Part shown: positions 9,346 through 17,090 of the stretch, piece after piece
Layout: each line of letters starts with the position of its first letter
Position numbering within the stretch: position 1 is the first letter of the stretch
Assembly: GCA_028280665.1 (NCBI GenBank)
Contig: JANQLJ010000001.1
Coordinates: forward strand, 1 to 36,712
Reading direction: 5' to 3'
DNA: 36,712 nt
From: Alphaproteobacteria bacterium
Lineage (GTDB): Bacteria; Pseudomonadota; Alphaproteobacteria; JAJFIK01
Made by a program: the position numbers and the translations under genes
The notes under the pieces: model-generated
Told to the model about the DNA's origin: nothing
The model's input: only the letters and a program-made list of their open reading frames with translations
Databases searched by the model: none

Positions 9346-9788
9346 GCGTGGCGAAGGTCGAGATTTATACGGACGGCGCGTGCAAAGGAAACCCCGGCCC
9401 TGGCGGGTGGGGCGCGCTCTTGCGCTGGAACAGCCACGAGAAGGAACTGTTCGGCGGTGAGGCCGAGACCACCAATAACCGCATGGAGCTGATGGCGGCC
9501 ATCATGGCCATCGAAGCGCTCAAAGGCGAAGCGGAGGCTGCGCTCTATACCGACTCAAAATACCTGCGCGACGGCATTACCGAGTGGCTCCCCCGCTGGA
9601 AACAGAATGGCTGGAAGACGGCGAAAAAAAAACCGGTAAAGAATGACGACCTGTGGCGGCGGCTCGATGAGGCACTCAGCCGCCACCGCATCAGTTGGCA
9701 CTGGGTTAAGGGACATGCGGGCCACCCGGACAACGAGCGCGCCGACCGGCTTGCCAATCTGGGCCTTGAAGAAGCGCTGGGCCGCTAG
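9342..9788 (+). CDS. rnhA: Ribonuclease HI
   Basis: This 148-residue cytoplasmic enzyme degrades RNA in RNA-DNA hybrids. The DEDD catalytic residues are all visible: D11 ([17 protein letters not shown]), E49 (NNRMELMAA), D71 ([12 protein letters not shown]) and D135 (NERADRLAN), with the catalytic loop His at 125 in KGHAGH. The length is typical. The ATG overlaps the thrB stop (ATGA). The basic protrusion region ([10 protein letters not shown]) is encoded in part by nine consecutive A residues near 9629. The stop codon TAG shares the palindrome CTAG with the stop of the convergent peroxiredoxin gene. Confidence 0.97.
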   Translation: MSVAKVEIYTDGACKGNPGPGGWGALLRWNSHEKELFGGEAETTNNRMELMAAIMAIEALKGEAEAALYTDSKYLRDGITEWLPRWKQNGWKTAKKKPVKNDDLWRRLDEALSRHRISWHWVKGHAGHPDNERADRLANLGLEEALGR

Positions 9789-10267
9789 ATCGCCTCGAGC
9801 ATGGTTTCGGCGCTGGAAACCTCAAGCCCCGAGCCCGGCTCCACATTGAGCGCCTTCACAACACCGTCCTCCGCATAAAGCGCATAGCGTTGCGAGCGCA
9901 GGCCCATGCCGAAGCCGCTGCCGTCCATCTCAAGGCCGACGGCTTTGGTGAAATCACCGTTGCCGTCACCCACCATGGTGACTTTGCCGCCCGCGTTTTG
10001 ATCCTGGCCCCAGGCGTCCATGACGAACGCATCGTTTACGGAAAGGCACACCACGTCATCAACGCCTTTGGCCTTGAATTGATCGATATGATCGACAAAG
10101 CCGGGCAAATGCTTGGCCGAGCACGTGGGCGTGAAGGCCCCCGGCACAGCGAACAACACGACCTTCTTGCCGCCAAAAAGCTCACCGGTGGTCACCGGTT
10201 TGGGGCCCTCGCCGGTACCGATCATAAGGTTTGCGTCGGGGAGTTTGTCGCCAACGGAAATGGTCAT
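9785..10267 (-). CDS. Peroxiredoxin, Prx5/AhpE-like redoxin family
   Basis: This 160-residue thiol peroxidase starts [19 protein letters not shown] and carries the peroxidatic cysteine C49 in [17 protein letters not shown], the classic Prx5 motif. A second cysteine, C74 ([10 protein letters not shown]), is the usual structural one. No C-terminal resolving cysteine is seen, so an external thiol such as glutathione or glutaredoxin would reduce it. The ATG at 10267 was chosen for family alignment and for the TAGGAG ribosome binding site 7 bases upstream; the frame extends upstream without support. It is cytoplasmic and probably reduces organic peroxides. It lies downstream of the DsbD-like gene, separated by 109 bases. 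Confidence 0.93.
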   Translation of the reverse strand: MTISVGDKLPDANLMIGTGEGPKPVTTGELFGGKKVVLFAVPGAFTPTCSAKHLPGFVDHIDQFKAKGVDDVVCLSVNDAFVMDAWGQDQNAGGKVTMVGDGNGDFTKAVGLEMDGSGFGMGLRSQRYALYAEDGVVKALNVEPGSGLEVSSAETMLEAI

Positions 10268-10376
10268 GGGAAGGCTCCTAGAAGTTGGGAACGGTATTCC
10301 CGCACTCTCTAGCAGGTCGCCCCGTGAAATGGGACCACAAATTCTTTGCGGGTATTCGGCGTAGCAGCCAAACGGT

Positions 10377-11297
10377 TTATGGCGCGGCGGCGAGACTGTC
10401 GTGGCCGTCCACGGCAACAATGGCGTCCAATGTGAACTCCGCGGGGAGGACCCCGCCAATCAGTGTAACAACCACGGCCTCGCCGATGGGCGCGGCGGCC
10501 CCTTCATCGCGGGCCACGGGGATGATGGCATCGAGCAGGTGGCTCCCGCCGCTGAGCGTCAAGGCGGGGCGCCCAAAAGTGACGCCCTTGGGCCCTTCGA
10601 CGATGAGATAAGGCTCATCGAAGGCCGTCTCCGATTGAAGCGAGAGCCGCAAGACGTGGGAGCCGTCTTCAAGGCGCGCGAGTTCCGCGGGCGGCGGCGT
10701 AAGCCCGGCGCTTTCAAGATCGCGGACGGGCACACGCGCGAGCGCCCCATGGATCCAATCGCGGTAGGCAAGTTCCGCCTGGCTCGCGGTCTCTTCCTCC
10801 GGCAATCTCAGCGACAAGAACCCAAGCGCAGGGATGCAAACGGCTTCGCAAACCGCATAGCCCACCGCCAGATTGATTTGCGCCGGGGCGCCGGGGGCGT
10901 CACGGGTAACGAGCATGGGCAGTAAAAGCCGGTCGTAATAGCCGTAGGCCTCGTAGTCGCCGTAGGCGATGTACTGCGGAACCGGCCATTCAATGTCCAC
11001 GCCGCGCACATTCTGCGAGCCTTCCCAGTTAAAAGTGGGTGGCAGGCCCGCGACGCCGGGACTGCGCCAATAGGTGTGCCAGCCCTCGTCCAGCTCAATA
11101 ATCAAGGCGACAAGGTCCCGCCCGTCCTCCGCAAGGCCGCCGCGGACGAGGCGCACGCGGGAATGCGCCGCCGCGTGCCAATGCGACGATGCTTCGCGCG
11201 AGGTGGCCGGATGGTCTTGCCCGGCCTCGATTGCCGGTGCGGCAAGCAGAAGCACCGCCCCAAGCCCGGACGCCCAAATGAAACGGATCATGCTCAT
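10377..11297 (-). CDS. Secreted DsbD-alpha-like (DsbC/DsbD N-terminal domain) protein
   Basis: The protein has an N-terminal signal (MSMIRFIWASG, then GAVLLLAAPAIEA) and a periplasmic domain resembling the N-terminal domain of the disulfide reductase DsbD. Features seen are LIIELDEGWHTYWRSPGVAGLPP, the aromatic stretch YGDYEAYGYYDRLLLPML and the cysteine pair in GYAVCEAVCIPA. No membrane electron-transfer domain or thioredoxin domain follows, so this is the stand-alone form. Stand-alone copies in alphaproteobacteria are usually annotated only as DsbD domain-containing. I chose ATG 11297 (306 residues) because a -10 element overlaps the upstream ATG at 11309; 11291 is also possible. It may receive electrons from a membrane partner encoded elsewhere. 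Confidence 0.82.
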   Translation of the reverse strand: MSMIRFIWASGLGAVLLLAAPAIEAGQDHPATSREASSHWHAAAHSRVRLVRGGLAEDGRDLVALIIELDEGWHTYWRSPGVAGLPPTFNWEGSQNVRGVDIEWPVPQYIAYGDYEAYGYYDRLLLPMLVTRDAPGAPAQINLAVGYAVCEAVCIPALGFLSLRLPEEETASQAELAYRDWIHGALARVPVRDLESAGLTPPPAELARLEDGSHVLRLSLQSETAFDEPYLIVEGPKGVTFGRPALTLSGGSHLLDAIIPVARDEGAAAPIGEAVVVTLIGGVLPAEFTLDAIVAVDGHDSLAAAP

Positions 11298-11306
11298 AAG
11301 TTCAGC

Positions 11307-11334
11307 CATATAGGCGATTGCGCCCCATGTCGAA
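11307..11334 (-). promoter_or_regulatory. Probable promoter of the DsbD-like gene, near-leaderless
   Basis: On the minus strand there is TTCGAC (11329-11334), a 16-base spacer and TATATG (11307-11312). The predicted start of transcription is around 11300, only about 3 bases before the ATG at 11297. The -10 overlaps the alternative upstream ATG at 11309, which argues against that start. Confidence 0.4.
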
Positions 11335-11399
11335 AGCTTCCGGCGCTATGGGGACGCTCAGAAGTCCGTGAATGCCAATAAGTTGCACCAAAGCCATAT

Positions 11400-11428
11400 T
11401 TGGCCGTCCCCCGAACACAAGATAGACT
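11400..11428 (+). promoter_or_regulatory. Probable promoter of yqgE giving a leaderless transcript
   Basis: TTGGCC (11400-11405), a 17-base spacer and TAGACT (11423-11428) stand immediately before the yqgE ATG at 11435. Only 6 bases separate the -10 from the start codon, which places transcription start at or next to the A of ATG. The six bases are all C, with no ribosome binding site. Confidence 0.5.
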
Positions 11429-11434
11429 CCCCCC

Positions 11435-12025
11435 ATGACCTTGGACGATTTTCAGAACGGACCGGATGAAGGCGGCAATCTTGCCGGTCAGATGCTCGTG
11501 GCCATGCCCGGCATCGGCGATCCGCGCTTCGACCGCACCGTCATCTACCTTTGCGGCCATTCCGACGACGGCGCCATGGGGCTGATCATCAACAAGCCGG
11601 TGGATGACATCACCTTTCCCGAGCTACTCGAACAGCTGGGGATCGAGGGCGGCGCCGGCCGTCAAATCCGCGTGCTCTTCGGGGGGCCGGTGGATACCGG
11701 CCGCGGCTTTGTGCTTCACAGCACCGACTACAACGTGACCGGATCGACCTTGCAGGTAAGCGACGACATCGGACTGACCGCGACCATCGAGATTCTCGAA
11801 CAAATTGCCAATGGCGAGGGGCCGGCGCGGTCGCTGCTGGCGCTCGGGTATGCGGGCTGGGCGCCGGGCCAGCTTGAAGAGGAAATCATGTCCAATGGCT
11901 GGCTTCACTGCCGCCCCAGTTCGGAGTTGCTGTTCGGAACGTCTGACGAAACCAAATGGGAACGCGCCCTGGCCGAGCTGGGGATCGACCCCGCTCAGCT
12001 CTCGGGCGATGCGGGCCGGGCCTGA
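11435..12025 (+). CDS. yqgE: YqgE/AlgH family protein
   Basis: This 196-residue protein belongs to the widespread UPF0301 (YqgE/AlgH) family. Signatures are LAGQMLVAMPGIGDPRFDRTVIY, CGHSDDGAMGLIINKP, LFGGPVDTGRGFVLHS and ALGYAGWAPGQLEEEI. The family was named from a Pseudomonas alginate regulator, but its biochemical role is not established. No signal peptide is present. It is a single plus-strand gene between two minus-strand units, and its last 31 bases overlap the 3' end of the convergent EAL-domain gene. The lack of a ribosome binding site fits a leaderless mRNA. Confidence 0.95.
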   Translation: MTLDDFQNGPDEGGNLAGQMLVAMPGIGDPRFDRTVIYLCGHSDDGAMGLIINKPVDDITFPELLEQLGIEGGAGRQIRVLFGGPVDTGRGFVLHSTDYNVTGSTLQVSDDIGLTATIEILEQIANGEGPARSLLALGYAGWAPGQLEEEIMSNGWLHCRPSSELLFGTSDETKWERALAELGIDPAQLSGDAGRA

Positions 12026-15000
12026 TTTTCTTCCCCCGGTTCGGGCGCTATGGCAGCTTCTTCAAGCGCCGCGTCTTCAAGCGCCTCTTGTTCGGGCGCC
12101 ATCTGTTCAGCCGCCCCATGCCCCGCCGCCTTTTCGTGCAGCGGTTCTTCATACGGCACCTCTTGTGGCGGCTCTCCTTCTATCGGCGCGCTTTCGTATG
12201 GTCCCTCTTCGGGTGGCACGCCATGGGCTTCGCCCGGTTCCGCAGCCATTGGAACCTCAGCGCCGCTGCCTTCCATCCGCACTTTTTGATCCTCAATGAT
12301 CATGCGCTCGGCTTCCGCGGCGGACATGGGCATGCCGAACATATAGCCTTGCGCGCAGTCGCACCCAAGCTCGTGCAGAATACGCAACTGCTCTTCGTTC
12401 TGGACCCCTTCGGCGACAACCACCTGACCCAGATCGTTAGCAAGACCGATAACCGCCCGCACAATGACCCTGGCGCTTTCGTCGTCCGTCACGGCTTCGA
12501 TAAATTCGCGGTCGATCTTGAGGGCATTGAAGGAAAACCGTGCCAGATGGCTGAGCGATGAATAGCCCGTGCCGAAATCGTCAAGCGCGAGGCCCAACCC
12601 CTCGCCGCTGAGCGCATAAAGGCGCCGCGCGGCAAGCTCGGGGTTTTCCATCACCATGGACTCGGTGACTTCGACAACGAGCGTGCGCGGTGCGGGATTG
12701 GTGTGCGCGAGGATTTGCTTCACGTCGCCCGCCAGATCGTGATGCAGGATTTGCCGTGCCGAAAGATTGACCCCGACAAACAAGGGCGGATCGCGCTGGT
12801 AGATGGTCTGCCACGCGACAAGCTGGGCCGCGGCAATCTCGACCACGTAACGGCCAAGCGGCACAATGGCGCCGGTGTCTTCGGCCAAGTCAAGGAACTG
12901 ATCGGGCGACAGTTGACCGCGCTCGGGATGGTTCCAGCGCATCAGCGCCTCAAACCCCACAAGGCGCCCGTCCGCCACGGTGAAGACAGGCTGATACAAA
13001 AGCTCGATCTCACGGCGTTCGAGAGCCCGGTTAAGGCCGGTCTCAAGCGAAAGAAGCTCGCCTTTCCGCTTGGCGAATTCAGGCCGGAAGGATTCGATGC
13101 GCGCGCCGCCCGAGCGTTTGCCGTGATACATGGCGACCCCGGCGCGCCGCAGAAGCGGCAGCTCCCCTTCGCCCGAGCTGCCCGCAAAGGCGATGCCGAA
13201 CGAAAGCGCCGGGAAAATTTCCTCGCCTTCGATTTCCAGCGGCTCGCACAAAATATCGCGGATGGTTTCGCAAAGATCGTGGACCTGGCCGGGATCGGTA
13301 TTGTCTTCAACGATAACGCCGAATTCATCCGCCCCAAGACGGCCCGGAAAGGCCCGCTTGGGGACAGCACCTTCGAGACGGCGGGCAAGAACGATCAGCA
13401 GCGTGTCCGCGCCGCCATGCCCCACCCCGTCGATGACCGACTGAAAGCGGTCCACATTTGCGACAACAACAGCGGGCGGGCGGCCATCGCGGCCGCGTTC
13501 TTCCGCTTGCATCAACCGGTCCATAAAAAGCGCGCGCCCGGCAAGTCCGGTGAGCGGATCGTTGAGCCCATCGCCGCCGCCCATGCTGGATCTTGCGTGT
13601 TCGGCGGTGACATCCGATAACAGACCCACCACCCGCGCGCCGGTATTGGTGGTCCCGCCGGTAACCTCCGCTTCAAGGCGCAGCCAGCGATAGGTTCCGG
13701 ATTCATTCATGACCCGCATGTCGTGCTTGAAGTGACCCGAGCCCCGGTCGATTTCCGTGCGCAGTTTATTGCGGTAGGCGTCTTGATCGTCGCCGTGCAC
13801 ACGCGCGAAAAAGGCTTCTTCTTTTCCTTCGCCGCCTTGCGAGGGGAAACCCAAAAGCGTCATGGCGCTGCCCGAGAGATAAAGCCGGTCGCCGTGGATC
13901 TTCCAGTCCCACACGCCCTTGCGCGCGCCGGTGATGGCTTGCACCACACGATGGTCTGGCCCGCGAGCCGGTTCAGGTTCGCTCGCGGGCGCAAGCGCGC
14001 CTGCCATGGGGATTGTGGTCAATCTGCCAATGGAAAGCGTCGTGGCGAGAGCGCCCGCAACAAGAAGGCCGTGGACGAGAAGCGTGCCCTCGGCCGTTAC
14101 CCGCGGGGCGCCAAAAAGGGCGAAGCCCGCCGCCGAAATCCCTGCGATGACAAACAAGAGCCAAGGCCCAAGAATGAGCTTCGGCCCGTCCACGTTCTGG
14201 CGTGTGCCTTCAATGACCACGACACCGGTTACGAGCGCGGCAAGAACGGCAAGCGGCGCGGTCACCGCGGTTATGGGCGGCGAGGCAAGGGACGCGGCGC
14301 CCAGCGCCAATGCCAAGAGAATGAACAAAAGCCCCACGCGGTTGGGCATGGGGCTCAAGTATTTAAGCTCCATGGCGCGGCGGGCAAAGTCGAGACCAAA
14401 GGCCACCAGGACCATCAAGGCGGCGCCCTTGGCGCCGTCAAAGCCGCCGGGCTCAGGCTCGAGCCATGCCACATGCCAGCCCGCATTGGTGACGATGGTC
14501 CCCGCAAGGCCCAGGGTGAATAGAAAGCCCGAAAAGTAGAGCCACTTGCGGTTCAGAAGCGTCTGGCCAAACATAAATGCCAAGAGCAGCAAAACAGCGC
14601 CGAATGTGACGCCGCGAAGCCGCGCCTCGCGCGCCAATTGCGCGGCAAACCCATCGGGCGTCGCAAGCGCCACCGCCAGCCGCCCGCTGCCCGGCGCAAC
14701 GCCAATGGCAATGCGCACGGGCTCGTTGGCGGGCAGCATCAAATCCGCCGCCCAGCGACCGCCGAGCGCGCGGGTTGCCAACGGGTCGGTCATCGAAGGA
14801 TCGGTCGCCGCGCCGCTGCTGTCTTGCGGAAGGCGGTAAACCACTGGCGCGGTATCCATCTGACGGCCATAGGCAAAGAGCCCGCCGCCGAACGTGCGCG
14901 CGGGCGCAATAACCAGCATGGCCGCCGCGGCTTCGCGGCTTGAGCGGACCTCAACCCCGCGCCAGGTCACGTCGTCGCCTTCGTCGATGGCAAGCTCAAG

Positions 15001-15183
15001 GGGGCGGAGGTCGCTGCTCACGTCTTGAATGCCGCCTGCCGCGGCCAGGTCGATCCGCGTGGCGCGGACCCTTTCGTTTTGCGCCAGCACCGGAACGGCA
15101 ATGCCAATCGCCGCCGCCAGGATGGCCAGGGCCGCCAACCAGTGCATCGTTCGCCTACGGAGCAATGAGCGTCCTATCGCCAC
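11995..15183 (-). CDS. Membrane-bound PAS-GGDEF-EAL cyclic-di-GMP phosphodiesterase candidate
   Basis: This 1062-residue protein has an N-terminal signal or first membrane segment (13-33), an extracytoplasmic region (35-185) and about seven membrane segments (190-390), as in 7TM sensor proteins. A PAS/PAC domain follows (412-530), then GGDEF (541-695), EAL (705-960) and an acidic Pro/Glu/Ala-rich tail (971-1062). The GGDEF site reads GADEF (617-621), so cyclase activity is doubtful. The EAL site looks complete: E744-A-L, N806, E839, D868-D869 in DDFGTGYSS, K889, E925 and Q945. It should therefore degrade c-di-GMP in response to an external or redox signal. The GTG start at 15183 overlaps the GNAT stop by 10 bases and has GAGGA upstream. 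The tail overlaps yqgE. Confidence 0.9.
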   Translation of the reverse strand: MAIGRSLLRRRTMHWLAALAILAAAIGIAVPVLAQNERVRATRIDLAAAGGIQDVSSDLRPLELAIDEGDDVTWRGVEVRSSREAAAAMLVIAPARTFGGGLFAYGRQMDTAPVVYRLPQDSSGAATDPSMTDPLATRALGGRWAADLMLPANEPVRIAIGVAPGSGRLAVALATPDGFAAQLAREARLRGVTFGAVLLLLAFMFGQTLLNRKWLYFSGFLFTLGLAGTIVTNAGWHVAWLEPEPGGFDGAKGAALMVLVAFGLDFARRAMELKYLSPMPNRVGLLFILLALALGAASLASPPITAVTAPLAVLAALVTGVVVIEGTRQNVDGPKLILGPWLLFVIAGISAAGFALFGAPRVTAEGTLLVHGLLVAGALATTLSIGRLTTIPMAGALAPASEPEPARGPDHRVVQAITGARKGVWDWKIHGDRLYLSGSAMTLLGFPSQGGEGKEEAFFARVHGDDQDAYRNKLRTEIDRGSGHFKHDMRVMNESGTYRWLRLEAEVTGGTTNTGARVVGLLSDVTAEHARSSMGGGDGLNDPLTGLAGRALFMDRLMQAEERGRDGRPPAVVVANVDRFQSVIDGVGHGGADTLLIVLARRLEGAVPKRAFPGRLGADEFGVIVEDNTDPGQVHDLCETIRDILCEPLEIEGEEIFPALSFGIAFAGSSGEGELPLLRRAGVAMYHGKRSGGARIESFRPEFAKRKGELLSLETGLNRALERREIELLYQPVFTVADGRLVGFEALMRWNHPERGQLSPDQFLDLAEDTGAIVPLGRYVVEIAAAQLVAWQTIYQRDPPLFVGVNLSARQILHHDLAGDVKQILAHTNPAPRTLVVEVTESMVMENPELAARRLYALSGEGLGLALDDFGTGYSSLSHLARFSFNALKIDREFIEAVTDDESARVIVRAVIGLANDLGQVVVAEGVQNEEQLRILHELGCDCAQGYMFGMPMSAAEAERMIIEDQKVRMEGSGAEVPMAAEPGEAHGVPPEEGPYESAPIEGEPPQEVPYEEPLHEKAAGHGAAEQMAPEQEALEDAALEEAAIAPEPGEENQARPASPES

Positions 15184-15761
15184 GGATCGTCCTCAACCAG
15201 TGCAAAGAGAATGTGATCCTGCCACATTCCGTTGATCTTCAGGTATCTACGGGCATGACCTTCTTCGGTAAATCCGGTCCCCGCAAGCAGCCGTTTTGAC
15301 GCTTCATTGGTGGGGATGCAAGCGGCCTCCAGCCGGTGCAGCTTCAGCGTATCAAAAACGTAAGGAAAAAGCGCTTTTACGGCGGCGCTCATATAGCCCT
15401 TCCGCGCGTGGCGCTCGCCCACCCAATAGCCAAGCGAGCAAGCTTGGGCCACGCCGCGGCGGATGTTTGAAATGGTCGCCCCGCCGATGAAGGCGTTGTC
15501 CTCAGCCCGGAACACGAAAAACGGATAGGCCAGGTCTTCCTTAATATCGTTTGCGTAACGCCGAAGCCGCCGCCGGAAGGCGATGCGCGTAAGGTCGTCC
15601 GGCGGCCAGGTTGGCTCCCACGGCTCGAGAAAGCCGCGGCTTTCTTCCCGGACCTCAGCCCAAGCCGCGTAGTCCGCCTGTTGGGGGTAGCGGAGATAGA
15701 CCGCCCCGCCCCGCAAGACAGGGCCCACACTCGACCAGTCCGTGTTACGCAGTACAGCCAT
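15174..15761 (-). CDS. GNAT family N-acetyltransferase, RimJ/RimL-like
   Basis: This 195-residue protein has the GNAT fold. VYLRYPQQADYAAWAEVREES is the usual RimJ-type opening, FIGGATISNIRRG is motif D/A, YWVGERHARKGYMSAAVKAL is the acetyl-CoA loop (R/Q-x-x-G-x-A/G pattern) and LHRLEAACIPTNEASKRLLA with GFTEEGHARRYLKING is the RimJ/RimL C-terminal signature. RimJ acetylates the N-terminus of ribosomal protein S5; the substrate here cannot be fixed from sequence. A ribosome binding site GGAGGG precedes the ATG. The gene lies 24 bases after the M16 peptidase and overlaps the EAL gene, in a gene order common in alphaproteobacteria (thrC - M16 - GNAT - EAL). Confidence 0.92.
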   Translation of the reverse strand: MAVLRNTDWSSVGPVLRGGAVYLRYPQQADYAAWAEVREESRGFLEPWEPTWPPDDLTRIAFRRRLRRYANDIKEDLAYPFFVFRAEDNAFIGGATISNIRRGVAQACSLGYWVGERHARKGYMSAAVKALFPYVFDTLKLHRLEAACIPTNEASKRLLAGTGFTEEGHARRYLKINGMWQDHILFALVEDDPWR

Positions 15762-15785
15762 CGGCCGTGGATCCCTCCCCAGGGC

Positions 15786-17060
15786 TCAGGTGGGTTTTGG
15801 CGTCCCGAACATTGCCGCAAGGCCCTCATAAGATTCAAGGCCGCCGGTGGGCCCAACCGAGGCGCAGCTTAGCGGCGCAGCCAGTATGGCGGCCGCCGCG
15901 CGTTTTACGTCCTCGCCGCTGATCGCTTCAATCCGGGCGATCACCTCCTCAGGCGGGACCCACCGTCCATAATGAAGGAAATCGGTGGCCAGGGCATCAG
16001 CCACCGCCGCGGGCGATTCAAGCGCCATCAGCACCGAGGCCTTCACCTGCGCTTTGGCGCGGGCGAGTTCGGCAGGGGTGACGTTCCCGCTGAGGTCCAC
16101 AAGCTCGCCCGCGCTGCGCGCCGCCACTTCTTGGGCGTCCTCGCTCGCGGTGCCCGCGTAGATGACGAGGGTGCCCGCCGCCGGATAAGCCCGGTAGCTC
16201 GAATGGATGGCGTAGACGAGCCCGCGCTCCTCGCGGATTTCCTGAAAGAGCCGCGAGGACATGCCGCCCCCGAGAATCTCGCTCAGGATCCAGGTCTCGT
16301 AATAACCCTCCGCCATGGCCGCAGGCGCTTTGAACCCGAAGGCAAGATGGGCCTGTTCAAGGGGCCGGTCCTGGCGCCGCTCACCGCCTTTATAGTGTGG
16401 CGGCGCGGGCGCCTCAGTAGTGCGCGTGGGCGGCAGATCGCCGAAATGCGCTTCCGCAAGATCGACAAGCCGGTCATGGTCCACATCGCCCGCGGCGGTA
16501 ATGATCATATACGGTGCGGCGTAATGATCGGCCAAGAACCCGCTCAGGTGCTCGCGCCGCACCCGCGCAAGACTCTCGGCGCGCCCCAACACGGGCCGGC
16601 CCATAGGCTGGTCGGGAAAGGCTGCTTCTTGCAGCATGTCGAACACAACATCGTCGGGCGCGTCCTCCGCGGCGCCGATTTCTTGCAGCACGACACCGCG
16701 CTCGCGTTCGATCTCGCTTTCGTCGAACAGCGAATTGCACAGGAGATCGGAAATCACGTCGAGCCCGAGGGCAAGATGTTCCGACAGCGAGCGCATGTAA
16801 TAGCTCGTCATCATGCGCCCGGTGAAGGCGTTGAGATCGCCGCCGACCGCTTCCACCTCCTCGGCGATGGCGCGGGCGGAACGGCGCCCGGTTCCCTTGA
16901 ACGCCATGTGCTCCAGCAAGTGAGCGAGCCCGTTGAGCGCGGCCGGTTCATTCACCGCGCCCGCAGCAACGCTCGCGCCGAACGCAACGCTGTGCAGGTG
17001 CGGCATGGTCACGCTGGCAACGCGCAGGCCCGAAGGCAGTGTGGTGACGTCCGGCTTCAA
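15786..17060 (-). CDS. M16 family zinc metallopeptidase (insulinase/processing-peptidase-like)
   Basis: This 424-residue protein has the inverted zinc motif HLLEH at 47-51 (NGLAHLLEHMAFKGTGRRSA), where E50 is the catalytic glutamate and the third ligand is a glutamate in the ERERGVVLQEI region about 76 residues later. This is the catalytic-type subunit of the PqqL/mitochondrial processing peptidase-like group. No signal peptide is seen, so it is likely cytoplasmic. The start is a TTG at 17058-17060 with GAGG 6 bases upstream, which gives the usual N-terminus VTTLPSGLRVASVTMPHLHS. It follows thrC by 30 bases. Its substrate is unknown. Confidence 0.93.
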   Translation of the reverse strand: MKPDVTTLPSGLRVASVTMPHLHSVAFGASVAAGAVNEPAALNGLAHLLEHMAFKGTGRRSARAIAEEVEAVGGDLNAFTGRMMTSYYMRSLSEHLALGLDVISDLLCNSLFDESEIERERGVVLQEIGAAEDAPDDVVFDMLQEAAFPDQPMGRPVLGRAESLARVRREHLSGFLADHYAAPYMIITAAGDVDHDRLVDLAEAHFGDLPPTRTTEAPAPPHYKGGERRQDRPLEQAHLAFGFKAPAAMAEGYYETWILSEILGGGMSSRLFQEIREERGLVYAIHSSYRAYPAAGTLVIYAGTASEDAQEVAARSAGELVDLSGNVTPAELARAKAQVKASVLMALESPAAVADALATDFLHYGRWVPPEEVIARIEAISGEDVKRAAAAILAAPLSCASVGPTGGLESYEGLAAMFGTPKPT

Positions 17061-17090
17061 ATTGAACCTCGATGCGGTTTGCGCGCCTGT

